Under the pieces are notes generated by a model, which saw only the letters and a list, made by a program, of their open reading frames with translations, searched no databases and was not told where the DNA came from. 64,000 nucleotides of DNA from NCBI GenBank assembly GCA_934095865.1, contig CAKOKU010000004.1, forward strand, positions 1 to 64,000, given 5' to 3'. This stretch comes from an uncultured Bacilli bacterium (GTDB taxonomy: Bacteria; Bacillota_I; Bacilli_A; RF39; UBA660). Of this stretch, positions 51,324-59,758 are shown one piece after another (within the stretch, counting starts at the first letter, position 1; each line of letters starts with the position of its first letter). The translations under genes and the position numbers were made by a program.

Positions 51324-51433
51324 AATTACCTCCTAATAATATTGTTGACAGAAAAAATATTTTCATACCCAATTTAATTGCCAATTTCTGGTTTTAACTG
51401 AAATTTATTATCATATTATTTATTGTGATATTT

Positions 51434-52156
51434 ATGAATGATTTAAACGCCTTATTACTAGCTTTCATTGCGGGTTTTGCTACTAATATTGGAATTTTAT
51501 TTACCTACCTAGGTCACAAAAAAGTAGGGGAGATAATTGTGGTATCCCTTTCTTTTGCTTTTGGTGTAATGACACTTATTAGTATTAAGGAACTAATTCC
51601 CCAGCCTTTAAATTATATTTTCCATACCTTAAATTTTGGAGCTGGAATAATTATTTTGTTTCTTTGTCCATTACTAGCTTTTATAATTGTTAAACTATCA
51701 AAAGCCAAAATAAAAGAGGGAAGTAGTTTATATAAAGTAGGAGTATTAAATATGTTGTCATTATTAATTCATAACATCCCTGAAGGTATAGTTGTTTTTA
51801 CTTCCAGCATTGCCAGTCCTACTTTAGGGTTAAAGATAGCATTATCTATAATGGCTCATAATTTACCAGAAGGAATTTGTATAGCAGTACCAATATATTA
51901 TAGTACTAATAATAGAAAAAAAGCATTATTATACACATTTATATCTGGAATTGCTGAACCAATTGGAGCTTTATTAACGTATTTATTTTTAAAACCATTT
52001 ATTAGTTTGATATTCTTAAGTATTATTTTATATTTTGTCGGTTGTTTAATGTTAATAATTGCTATTACGGAAATTCTTCCAGAAATCTTGTCATATCATA
52101 AAAAAATATGCTTTTGTTTAGGCATATTATGTTCATTATTGATTTTATTAATATAA
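51434..52156 (+). CDS. ZIP-family metal transporter (ZupT-like)
   Basis: Membrane importer of Zn or other divalent metals. About 240 residues with eight predicted helices. The metal-binding helices IV and V carry SLLIHNIPEGIVVF and MAHNLPEGICIAVPIY, the ZIP signatures; an AEPIGALLTYL motif follows. It is a constitutive-looking single gene; the ribosome binding site is weak (GTG at 51425 is an alternative start). It provides a metal uptake route unrelated to the His-less binding protein at 9.2 kb. Confidence 0.9.
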   Translation: MNDLNALLLAFIAGFATNIGILFTYLGHKKVGEIIVVSLSFAFGVMTLISIKELIPQPLNYIFHTLNFGAGIIILFLCPLLAFIIVKLSKAKIKEGSSLYKVGVLNMLSLLIHNIPEGIVVFTSSIASPTLGLKIALSIMAHNLPEGICIAVPIYYSTNNRKKALLYTFISGIAEPIGALLTYLFLKPFISLIFLSIILYFVGCLMLIIAITEILPEILSYHKKICFCLGILCSLLILLI

Positions 52157-52740
52157 TCTTGTAATAATATAATATTGATATAAAGTAAGCAATTAAATAT
52201 ATAATTTATCATAGCCTAAATATAGCTAAAATAAAATGTTAACATAATATATATTATGCGAAGTGAGATTTATCTAATCTTAGTCTTAAAATATTATTAT
52301 ATCTATCTAAATAATAACTTTTATATTCAATAATATTTATATTATCTTTATTATTAATCATATAGAAAGCTTAATTTTATGAAAAACAATCATTAATCAT
52401 ATATTTTATATAAGTTAAAATTAATTATTCGTTTACTCATTTATTTTTCATTTAATTGTATAATTATATCCATTTGTTAATTAATTTAGATGAATCGAGA
52501 TGAATAATTATCCATCTCAAAACATTTCGATGTACGAAAATTTAAGTCTTTTTTAGTATTTTATCACATAGAAAAACCAACATTAAAAAATAGATAATCA
52601 ATGAAAAATTAAAACATTTAAATATATCATTTCGTGCTTCCCCTTCTCCATCAAATGACAAATAAATAGGGGACTTGCATTTCAAAAATATATAAAAGAA
52701 CATCATATTTTATTTTCTATTCAAAAATTGAAATTAATAT
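52157..52740. other. Gene-free AT-rich gap
   Basis: 584 bp, more AT-rich than its surroundings, between the 3' ends of the ZIP and HTH genes. I see no gene, tRNA or clear terminator. A hairpin GAGATG...CATCTC lies around 52497-52519 and TTTCG-ATGTA-CGAAA at 52526-52540; GATGAAT occurs twice in tandem at 52489-52506. One less AT-rich patch (52634-52675) has no open frame of note. It may be a decayed gene. Confidence 0.5.
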
Positions 52741-53511
52741 TTAATTTTTTCTAGCTAAAATTTCTAATATTTTTTCAATAACTTCATTACCATTAGAGTT
52801 ATCCATTTTTGAATAATTTAATTCTTTTAAAGCTTGGATTTTAACAGCACTTAATTCCTGAGTACGGGATATTTTTTCTTCTTTTTTAGCTTCAATTTCA
52901 GCCAACCAACGACGATGTGCCAGCTGTAACTTGCTTCGCGATGAGCCACCATTATTATATAATCCTAAAGCCGTATATAATATTCCTTCCAAAATAAACT
53001 GTTTATCTTCCTGTAATTTATATTCTTCAGGATCTGTATAGCCACCAGTTTTACTCATATAACCAAAAATATATCTAATTTCAGGAATGCTATCCATCAT
53101 TAATAGTGTATGATAAAGATAAGTTAACGTATAAAAATTTTCTTTTTTATTATTATCTTCACTCAAACGATCTTTTAATAAAGATGTAATATTGCTTAAA
53201 AGTTTCTGACTATCTGAATTTAAACCTTTCATATCAATAAAGCTATCACTTTCATCATGACCTTTAGTACCTTTATTGAGTCTTGATTCAACGCTCATTA
53301 AATAATCAGTAGTTATCTTTATATTTTCAATTTCTGTACCATCACTAATATCTAAGAGTTTATATAACATAATTTTCTTTTCTTTAGGCCATTTATTTAT
53401 ATCATCTAATTCTAAATAGTTGTAAACCATCTGTCTAGATACGCCAAGGTATTTTGCCAACCTTACTTTTGAAATCCCTAATTCTTGAAAAAGATCATTT
53501 AGCTTTTGCAT
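52741..53511 (-). CDS. HTH DNA-binding protein (Xre-like N-terminus)
   Basis: 256 residues. The N-terminal helix-turn-helix is seen in ELGISKVRLAKYLGVSRQ and MVYNYLELDD (about 10-38). The rest is helical and unknown, with YTLTYLYHTLLMMDSIPEI and QLAHRRWLAEIEAKKEEK. Likely a transcription regulator. Its own promoter contains the inverted repeat TGTAGTTTACA in the spacer, a likely autoregulation site. GGAG precedes the ATG. It is isolated between an AT-rich gap and the mnmA terminator. Confidence 0.75.
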   Translation of the reverse strand: MQKLNDLFQELGISKVRLAKYLGVSRQMVYNYLELDDINKWPKEKKIMLYKLLDISDGTEIENIKITTDYLMSVESRLNKGTKGHDESDSFIDMKGLNSDSQKLLSNITSLLKDRLSEDNNKKENFYTLTYLYHTLLMMDSIPEIRYIFGYMSKTGGYTDPEEYKLQEDKQFILEGILYTALGLYNNGGSSRSKLQLAHRRWLAEIEAKKEEKISRTQELSAVKIQALKELNYSKMDNSNGNEVIEKILEILARKN

Positions 53512-53543
53512 CTACTCCACTACCTTTCAGCCTTTACATAATA

Positions 53544-53571
53544 ATTATATCATTTGTAGTTTACATGTCAA
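53544..53571 (-). promoter_or_regulatory. Promoter of the HTH gene with embedded operator-like repeat
   Basis: Minus strand TTGACA, 16-nt spacer, TATAAT. The spacer holds TGTA-GTT-TACA (53555-53565), an inverted repeat well placed for repressor binding. Confidence 0.7.
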
Positions 53572-53573
53572 TT

Positions 53574-53603
53574 AAAAAAGCAACTTTACAGTTACTTTGT
53601 TGC
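53574..53603 (-). terminator. Terminator after mnmA
   Basis: Minus strand GCAAC, 14-nt loop, GTTGC, T6. The HTH promoter begins directly downstream. Confidence 0.75.
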
Positions 53604-53615
53604 GTGATTTCAAAT

Positions 53616-54722
53616 TTATAAATACCACAATTTATTATCTTCTTTATATATTTCTTTAATAATTCCAGAACCAATACATTCTTCACCGAGATACATAACA
53701 CATGCTTGTCCGGGAGTAACTGCCTTCACTCCTTCCGGATATTTAACTAACATTTCTCCTGAATCTAAGTATTCTAATTCAACAGCAAAATCTTCGCCGC
53801 GGTATCTAAATTTAGCCGTAGCTTTCGTTGGTAATTCGTCAATTAAAAGATTAACATCTTCTATCAAACAAGACGTACTTATTAGATATTTACTATCATC
53901 ACCAAAGGCTACATACAATATATTTTTTTCAACATCTTTGCCACACACATAATGGCGTTGTAAATTACCAGATATTCCAACATTACGTCTCTGACCAATT
54001 GTATAATTCATTAATCCTGTATGGCGGCCAATTACTTTCTTCGTTTCAACATCAACAATATCACCAGGATTAGGTTTTAAGTAATTATGAATAAACTTTT
54101 GATAATTTCGTTCGCCAATAAAGCAAATACCTGTCGAATCTTTTTTATTAGCGGTCTCAAGGTTTAATTCAGCGGCTATTTTTCTTACTTCCGGTTTTTC
54201 TAAACCACCTACTGGGAACAATACATTTTCTAAGGCTTTTCTATTAACCTGTGCTAAAAAATAGGTTTGATCTTTATTCTTATCAATTCCTCTTAAAAGA
54301 TGACCATTAACCATTCTAGCATAATGACCTGTTGCAATATAGTCAGCTCCTAGCTTTTTAGCTTCCTTAATGAATAAATCAAATTTTATGTATTTATTAC
54401 ACATTAAATCAGGATTGGGAGTTCTCCCCTTCTCTAACTCTGTCAAAAAATACTTAAAAACGTTATCCCAATATTCTTTAATAAAATCGACTCTATGAAG
54501 AGGAATATCTAATTGTTCGCAGACCTTTTTGGCATCATTATAATCTTGCTCTTGAGGACAAATGTTTTCGCCAAAAGTTGGATTTCCCTCAATATCATTG
54601 TTTAAAGCCGCATCCCAATTGCGCATAAAAAGGCCTATAACATTATAACCTTGTTGTTTTAAAAGATAAGCAGAAACTGAAGAATCAACTCCCCCACTCA
54701 TGCCAACTACAACTGTTTTCAT
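53616..54722 (-). CDS. mnmA: tRNA-specific 2-thiouridylase MnmA
   Basis: Thiolates U34 of Lys, Glu and Gln tRNAs. 368 residues: PP-loop VVVGMSGGVDSSVSAYLL, catalytic Cys pair in LMCNKYIKFDLF and GICFIGERNYQKF, GRTPNPDLMCN and TIGQRRNVGISG. Start ATG 54722 aligns with the usual family start; the frame is open 33 nt further. The cysteine desulfurase gene (yrvO), usually next to it in Bacilli, is missing here. spoIIM is upstream by 86 nt on the same strand. Confidence 0.96.
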   Translation of the reverse strand: MKTVVVGMSGGVDSSVSAYLLKQQGYNVIGLFMRNWDAALNNDIEGNPTFGENICPQEQDYNDAKKVCEQLDIPLHRVDFIKEYWDNVFKYFLTELEKGRTPNPDLMCNKYIKFDLFIKEAKKLGADYIATGHYARMVNGHLLRGIDKNKDQTYFLAQVNRKALENVLFPVGGLEKPEVRKIAAELNLETANKKDSTGICFIGERNYQKFIHNYLKPNPGDIVDVETKKVIGRHTGLMNYTIGQRRNVGISGNLQRHYVCGKDVEKNILYVAFGDDSKYLISTSCLIEDVNLLIDELPTKATAKFRYRGEDFAVELEYLDSGEMLVKYPEGVKAVTPGQACVMYLGEECIGSGIIKEIYKEDNKLWYL

Positions 54723-54808
54723 AAAGTACATCACTTCCACAAAATATTTTATCAAATTAAGTCTTTAAAGTCTATTAAAATACATTTTTAAATAGCCAAT
54801 TATCCATT

Positions 54809-55390
54809 TTAATTGAGTAAAAATAATAATTTAGTTAATATCTCTTTGCTAAAAAAATATACAATTATATCATTTAACAAAATTATCATCGCAATAATGC
54901 CAATTGCAGAACAAATTCTCTTTATTTGCCTTTTTCGCATATCTTGATCATCAAAAAGCATTCCTAAAACAGCTTTAGATAAATCAAAACATTTTAAGAG
55001 AATAAATAAAAGACAAACTATATATACAAGTTGCAAAACAAAAGAATATAAAAAACCACTAACTAAGCCTTGAATGCCAAAAGTCAAAGTTAATAAATAA
55101 ATGCTAAAGCCAATACACATTCCCTTAGAAAATAAATAAAGTACATTAAAGATATATAAAGGAGCCAAAAAAGAGTTAACAATTAATATCATACAGATAA
55201 CTACATGTATTATAATCAAATTAATTCTTTTATTTAGTAGCGTTTCTTTAATGTTTTTAAAGCTATAAACTACATCATTTTTAAAAATAATATCTTGTTT
55301 AATTCCCAAAATAATGCCAAAAATAAGTCCAACAATAAAAATACTTATTAAGAATGCTACTATAACCTTATGCTTCGACCAATATTTCAA
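54809..55390 (-). CDS. spoIIM: Stage II sporulation protein M-like membrane protein
   Basis: 193 residues, five predicted helices. Start KYWSKHKVIVAFLISIFIVGLIFG and the central NSFLAPLYIFNVLYLFSKGMCIGFSIYLLTL (in two pieces) with GIQGLVSGFLYSFVLQLVY are the SpoIIM/DUF95 pattern. SpoIIM is part of the DMP complex (with SpoIID and SpoIIP) that remodels the septal wall in engulfment. spoIID and spoIIP are not in the window. B. subtilis SpoIIM has about 214 residues. Confidence 0.82.
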   Translation of the reverse strand: MKYWSKHKVIVAFLISIFIVGLIFGIILGIKQDIIFKNDVVYSFKNIKETLLNKRINLIIIHVVICMILIVNSFLAPLYIFNVLYLFSKGMCIGFSIYLLTLTFGIQGLVSGFLYSFVLQLVYIVCLLFILLKCFDLSKAVLGMLFDDQDMRKRQIKRICSAIGIIAMIILLNDIIVYFFSKEILTKLLFLLN

Positions 55391-55413
55391 TTTTCTTCAC
55401 CTACATAAGTATA

Positions 55414-55442
55414 TTGGCAAATAAATAAATTTATGCTAAAAT
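55414..55442 (+). promoter_or_regulatory. Promoter of the small membrane peptide gene
   Basis: TTGGCA, 17-nt spacer, TAAAAT, then AAAGAAGGA and ATG 55472. Confidence 0.65.
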
Positions 55443-55471
55443 TATCTTAAGTAAGAAAGAAGGATAACAAA

Positions 55472-55570
55472 ATGTCAAAGAAAGCACAAAAAATCATTGT
55501 ATGGACGATGTTAATTGTTATGGTAGCTGGTATTGTTGCTTCCTATGCTGCAATGTTTATATCAAGATAA
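55472..55570 (+). CDS. Small single-pass membrane protein (DUF4044-like)
   Basis: A 32-residue product: MSKKAQKIIVWTMLIVMVAG followed by IVASYAAMFISR. A basic N-terminus, the VWTMLI pattern and one helix match the DUF4044 family of tiny Firmicutes membrane proteins (from memory). It has its own promoter, good ribosome binding site (AAGGA, 9 nt upstream) and a bidirectional terminator, and lies between two minus-strand genes, so it is a real unit. Function unknown. Confidence 0.75.
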   Translation: MSKKAQKIIVWTMLIVMVAGIVASYAAMFISR

Positions 55571-55607
55571 AACCCATTTAGAAAATCAACTCTCTAAATG
55601 GGTTTTT
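55571..55607. terminator. Bidirectional terminator
   Basis: AACCCATTTAGA with TCTAAATGGGTT (12 bp, perfect), 10-nt loop; T5 on the plus side and TTTTATC on the minus side. Serves the small peptide gene and convergent mscL. Confidence 0.9.
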
Positions 55608-55613
55608 ATTAAT

Positions 55614-56003
55614 CTATTTTTTTAAACTATCTCTAATTTCTCGTAATAATAATACTTCTTCACTAACTTCTTTAGCTTTATCTTTCTTAGTATCTTCTTT
55701 TTCTTTCTTTTTAGTTATGGTATTTATTATTTTAATAAATATAAAAATCGAAAACGCAATTATTAGAAAATCTATTACATTTTGAATAAATGAGCCATAC
55801 ATTATACTAGCAGAACCAACTTTAATTGAAAGGTTGCTAAAATCATGGCCACCAATTATAACTCCTATAAATGGCATCATAATATCATTTACTAATGAAC
55901 TAACTATTTTAGAAAAAGCATTACCCATAACAACACCAACAGCTAAATCTAAAACATTACCACGCATAATAAATTTTTTGAATTCTTCAATCAACTTCTT
56001 CAT
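55614..56003 (-). CDS. mscL: Large-conductance mechanosensitive channel
   Basis: 129 residues. FIMRGNVLDLAVGVVMGNAF and KIVSSLVNDIMMPFIGVIIGG make TM1 with its pore glycines; the loop is followed by FIQNVIDFLIIAFSIFIFIK (TM2) and a charged C-terminal helix (EVLLLREIRDSLKK). Releases osmolytes on hypo-osmotic shock. ATG 56003 preceded by AAGGTGA. Confidence 0.97.
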   Translation of the reverse strand: MKKLIEEFKKFIMRGNVLDLAVGVVMGNAFSKIVSSLVNDIMMPFIGVIIGGHDFSNLSIKVGSASIMYGSFIQNVIDFLIIAFSIFIFIKIINTITKKKEKEDTKKDKAKEVSEEVLLLREIRDSLKK

Positions 56004-56042
56004 AAAAATCACCTTCCACTACTTCTTATCATATCAAAGAAT

Positions 56043-56717
56043 TTAACAGTTTTCAATCTTCGTATCATTGCCACCATCAAGATATGCTAAATATTCATTA
56101 TCACGTTTCTTAATATTTAAAAAATAGTATTCTAAATCTTTAAAATTATCCAAATATTTTTTCTTATCAGCAAACGAGATATTATCATTAACTAAATTGC
56201 CATCAAAACGATCCAACATCAACATTTTATTTTCAATATAACGTTCCGTTATTAAATTATCAACTAGCTTTAAACGTAACATTTTATTATTAGCAAGTAG
56301 TGTATAAGCACCATAAACACTATCCATCATTGCATATGCTACCACGTTAACAGCATATTCACCGGAAAAATCAACTAAATTTCTGCCTTGTTTTATATCA
56401 TCATACTCCTGATAAGTAACGGCAAAATCTTCATCTTTAATACCAAATGATTCCATAGCATATTTTGCCAATATTTCAATTAAATCTATTTTTGTTAAGT
56501 CTTTAGCTTTTTGGCGTCCATCTCTTCTAGCACTAATAAATTCATATTTATTATTAAACTTAATACCATCTGGTAATACCGACTCATCATCAAATAAAAC
56601 AAATTTTATAGCGTTAGTGGCATTTCTAATACCTTGTGATTCTTTTGTACCTATAAAAATATCATCCAACCATTGCATCTTGCATTCTATAATATCATTA
56701 ATACTATTATCTATCAT
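56043..56717 (-). CDS. Hypothetical soluble protein
   Basis: Not recognised. 224 residues, acidic, no signal or membrane segment, no familiar motif. Landmarks: IIECKMQWLDDIFIGTKESQ, FNNKYEFISARRDGRQKAKD and FKDLEYYFLNIKKRDNEYLA. The ATG follows an AGAGGTAG site. It lies between mscL and spoIVB on the minus strand and is followed by no clear terminator before mscL. Confidence 0.65.
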   Translation of the reverse strand: MIDNSINDIIECKMQWLDDIFIGTKESQGIRNATNAIKFVLFDDESVLPDGIKFNNKYEFISARRDGRQKAKDLTKIDLIEILAKYAMESFGIKDEDFAVTYQEYDDIKQGRNLVDFSGEYAVNVVAYAMMDSVYGAYTLLANNKMLRLKLVDNLITERYIENKMLMLDRFDGNLVNDNISFADKKKYLDNFKDLEYYFLNIKKRDNEYLAYLDGGNDTKIENC

Positions 56718-56792
56718 ATCTACCTCTATTTATATAATAGCATATTTTTATTCTTTATTTAAAAGTTTTATCTATTTTTAACTAACTTAATT

Positions 56793-56821
56793 AAAAAAAG
56801 AGCCTTACTTTTCGCCCTCTT
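56793..56821 (-). terminator. Terminator overlapping the spoIVB stop
   Basis: Minus strand AAGAG and CTCTT around a 14-nt loop, then T7; the stem is short. Confidence 0.55.
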
Positions 56822-57779
56822 CTAACATATTTATAATACTAATACCGTAACCATATTTAACATTATCAATCGTAACATGGGTAACAGCGCCAATAAGTTT
56901 GTTGTTTTGAATAATTGGTGAGCCACTCATACCTTGAACAACACCGCCAGCTTGTTTAATCAAATCTTCATCAGTAATTTCAAAATATATATTTTTAATT
57001 TTATTATTTTTTTCTACTCTTAATATATTTATTTCATATTCTTTTTTTTCGTTATTGGCAAGTGATGTTACAATCAAAGCAGGTCCCGGATTTATTTTGC
57101 TTGCTTCAGCTATTTCAATTAAATTATCATTATCTATATCACTTGTAAACTTTCCAAATATTCCAGCTTCACTATTTTTATTAATATCTCCATAAATAGT
57201 ATCTTTAAAGAATTTAGTATTAATACTTCCAGGATTACCATTACTACTTTTAGTTATACTAGTTATTATACTTTTAAAAATTTTACCATCTTTAATAGCA
57301 AAGGCTTCATTACTACTACTATCAATAATATAATGGCCCAGTGCTCCATAAATCTTAGTTTCTGGATCAATATAAGTTAAAGTACCATTTCCTAACATAC
57401 TATCTTTAACATAAACGCCAGTCTTATAACTGCCATTATTATTTTCTAAGTTTAATGTAGTAGTATATTCTTTATTATCACGAATAAAGGTAATATCAAC
57501 TTTATTATCTTTAGCTAATTTATCTACTTTTTGGACTAATTCTTTAATAGAGTTTACTTCTTCCCCACCTACTTTAATTATATAGTCACCCGATAATAAA
57601 TGGCTTGGATTATAAACATTATTAACTTTGTAGAAGCCAACTACTAAAACACCTTTACTATTAATGGTTATTCCTATATTTTGACCTCCTAAAATTACTT
57701 TATTTGAATAAGCCAATACAGATAATGGAAAACTAAGAAGTACTAAGGATACTGATAATTTTTTTATTATTTTATTCAT
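56805..57779 (-). CDS. spoIVB: SpoIVB serine peptidase
   Basis: Sporulation signalling protease secreted from the forespore; it frees SpoIVFB to process pro-sigma-K. 324 residues: N-terminal signal/anchor (KKLSVSLVLLSFPLSVLA), PDZ domain about 60-120 (LLSGDYIIKVGGEEVNSIKE), and S55 peptidase domain with His in YGALGHYIID and nucleophile Ser in VVQGMSGSPIIQNNKLIGAV, followed by THVTID. ATG 57779 has GGTGATAG upstream; the frame is open to 57875. Located after xseB; in B. subtilis recN-spoIVB-spo0A follows the same gene cluster, and recN, ahrC and spo0A are absent here. Confidence 0.92.
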   Translation of the reverse strand: MNKIIKKLSVSLVLLSFPLSVLAYSNKVILGGQNIGITINSKGVLVVGFYKVNNVYNPSHLLSGDYIIKVGGEEVNSIKELVQKVDKLAKDNKVDITFIRDNKEYTTTLNLENNNGSYKTGVYVKDSMLGNGTLTYIDPETKIYGALGHYIIDSSSNEAFAIKDGKIFKSIITSITKSSNGNPGSINTKFFKDTIYGDINKNSEAGIFGKFTSDIDNDNLIEIAEASKINPGPALIVTSLANNEKKEYEINILRVEKNNKIKNIYFEITDEDLIKQAGGVVQGMSGSPIIQNNKLIGAVTHVTIDNVKYGYGISIINMLEEGEK

Positions 57780-57852
57780 ACTATCACCATTTATAGTATG
57801 GTTCCAATTATTTTTAATATAGTGGAAATATCTGGCAAAAGAAAAAAAGACT

Positions 57853-58089
57853 TTAATTTGTCTTATCAGTAGCAAGAGTAAAGTCTTCTAAAGTATTGTT
57901 TTCTGTTAAAATTTTATTAATGCTTTCTTTGGCATTGTTTAGTTTATCACCACAAGTTTTAGCTAGCTGCATTGCTTCACTATATTTTTTTATTGCCTCA
58001 TCTAAATCAACATTGCCACTTTCTAATTCTTTAATAATAGCCTCTAATTCTTGTAATTCTTGTTCAAATGTTTTATTTGCTTTCGCCAT
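57853..58089 (-). CDS. xseB: Exodeoxyribonuclease VII small subunit
   Basis: 78 residues: TFEQELQELEAIIKELESGN and VDLDEAIKKYSEAMQLAKTC are the XseB coiled-coil signature. Starts within the end of xseA (17-nt overlap), the usual coupled arrangement. Confidence 0.95.
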   Translation of the reverse strand: MAKANKTFEQELQELEAIIKELESGNVDLDEAIKKYSEAMQLAKTCGDKLNNAKESINKILTENNTLEDFTLATDKTN

Positions 58090-59356
58090 TTTTCTTCTCC
58101 TTACTTATTACTTTGGCATTTACTGTCCCATTTTTTAAATCAACATATAATATGTCGTCTATATTGACTTTATCAATATTTGTAATTACCCCATTTTTAG
58201 TTCGTGTAATACTGTAACCACTTTCTAATAACCGCATTGGATTTAATACTGTAACGGTCTTTAAAAGAATATTATATTGATATTGTTTACGTTCTAATAA
58301 TCTTTCTGGCTCTCTAATGAGCTTATTATCCATTATTTTTTGAAATCTTAAATTATTTTGATTTAAATTATTTTTGATTAAAAGATTAACTCTATCAATA
58401 AGGCTATCTAATTTTTGCTCTTTTATTTCATAAATATTTAATGGATTTTTTAGTATTTGTTTATTTTTTAGCCAATCTAATCGCGTTGCATAATTATTAT
58501 ATTGAGTTTTAATAGCTTTGGTAGCTCGTAATTTATATTGGTTTAACATACTATTTAAATCAGTTATATTAGGAACTGCCATTTCTGCTGCTCCAGTTGG
58601 CGTAGGTGCTCGTAAATCAGCAACAAAATCAGCAATGGTAAAGTCAATCTCATGACCAACAGCACTGATAACTGGTATTTTACTATTATAAATTGCTCGA
58701 GCAACGATTTCTTCATTAAATGCCCACAAATCTTCAATTGAGCCGCCGCCACGACCACAGATAATAACATCAATATCATAATTTTGAGCCGTTTCTAATT
58801 GCTTAACAACTGACTCTTTGGCGCCTTCTCCTTGTACTAAAGCTGGAAATAATATGGTTTCACAAATAGGAAATCTTCGTTTAATCGTACTCAAAATATC
58901 TCTGATAGCTGCGCCGGTTGGGGCCGTTATAATACCTATTCGACGTGGATATTTAGGAATAGGTCTTTTATGCTCAGGAGAGAATAAACCTTCAGTAGCC
59001 AATTTCTTTTTTAATTTTTCATATTCTAAATATAAATTACCAACGCCATCTACTTCCATCGTATTAACATAAATTTGATAGCCCCCAGTTGCCTCATAAA
59101 CACTTATACGGCCACTAACTAAAACTTTCATTCCATCTTCAGGCTCAAAAGTTATTTTGGAAGCATTAAAATTGAACATAACGGCAGCTATTCTCGAAGC
59201 TTCGTCTTTTAAGGTAAAATAGAAATGTCCTCTACTATGATGTTTAAAATTAGAAATCTCACCTTTTAAGAAAACTTCATTTAAATTAGAATCAATATCA
59301 AATTTAGCTTTTATATAACGATTTAAACTAGATACAGTTATATATTTATCATCCAT
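58073..59356 (-). CDS. xseA: Exodeoxyribonuclease VII large subunit
   Basis: Single-strand exonuclease in repair. 427 residues: OB-fold at about 1-100 (VSSLNRYIKAKFDIDSNLNE, GEISNFKHHSRGHFYFTLKD), catalytic domain from 120 (PRRIGIITAPTGAAIRDIL, VIICGRGGGSIEDLWAFNEE, SAVGHEIDFTIADFVAD), and a coiled-coil C-terminus. folD, usually upstream, is absent; nusB precedes by 4 nt. Confidence 0.96.
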   Translation of the reverse strand: MDDKYITVSSLNRYIKAKFDIDSNLNEVFLKGEISNFKHHSRGHFYFTLKDEASRIAAVMFNFNASKITFEPEDGMKVLVSGRISVYEATGGYQIYVNTMEVDGVGNLYLEYEKLKKKLATEGLFSPEHKRPIPKYPRRIGIITAPTGAAIRDILSTIKRRFPICETILFPALVQGEGAKESVVKQLETAQNYDIDVIICGRGGGSIEDLWAFNEEIVARAIYNSKIPVISAVGHEIDFTIADFVADLRAPTPTGAAEMAVPNITDLNSMLNQYKLRATKAIKTQYNNYATRLDWLKNKQILKNPLNIYEIKEQKLDSLIDRVNLLIKNNLNQNNLRFQKIMDNKLIREPERLLERKQYQYNILLKTVTVLNPMRLLESGYSITRTKNGVITNIDKVNIDDILYVDLKNGTVNAKVISKEKKNGESK

Positions 59357-59360
59357 ATAC

Positions 59361-59753
59361 TCACTCTTTTATCATTTTATCTAAAATTGCATTTATCATT
59401 TTTCTTACTGATTCATCAGAATATTTCTTAGCTAGCTCAACTGCTTCATCAATAACAACAATATGAGGTGTATCTGTGTATTTTAATTCATAAATTGCCA
59501 TTTTTAAAATAGCAGCACCCGTTTTATCTATTCTACTAATATCCCAATCTTTCATATAGTTATTAGCTGTTTCAATTATGTCTGATTCATAGGTAATAAC
59601 TCCATAAACTATATCTCTAACAAACTCATTATCAATATCTAAATTATCATTAATGATTTCTTCAACATTAAATTCTATATTTTGGCTTCTATTTATATCA
59701 ATTTGATATAAAATTATCATTATTTTTTCTCTTAATTCACTTCTTTTTTTCAT
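59361..59753 (-). CDS. nusB: Transcription antitermination factor NusB
   Basis: 130-residue all-helical protein that with NusE forms the rRNA antitermination complex. Pattern: REKIMIILYQIDINRS, DNEFVRDIVYGVITYESDI, DRAAIDxTGxAILKMAIYEL-type segment IDKTGAAILKMAIYELKYTD and VVIDEAVELAKKYSDESVRK. It lies 5 nt after mutS, so mutS-nusB-xseA-xseB(-spoIVB) read as one operon. Confidence 0.93.
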   Translation of the reverse strand: MKKRSELREKIMIILYQIDINRSQNIEFNVEEIINDNLDIDNEFVRDIVYGVITYESDIIETANNYMKDWDISRIDKTGAAILKMAIYELKYTDTPHIVVIDEAVELAKKYSDESVRKMINAILDKMIKE

Positions 59754-59758
59754 CGTAC

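Noticed and set aside
51340..51420. Sporulation-type promoter (SigG-like CATATTA or GTATG elements) near the small 44-residue gene and the ZIP gene
   Set aside because: The CATATTA box has no partner at the right distance, and the GTATG/AATATTA pair is spaced 20 nt apart and ends in the ribosome binding site.
52489..52540. Small hairpins in the AT-rich gap as a possible RNA gene
   Set aside because: Stems are short, no promoter or terminator frames them, and AT-rich sequence forms such hairpins by chance.
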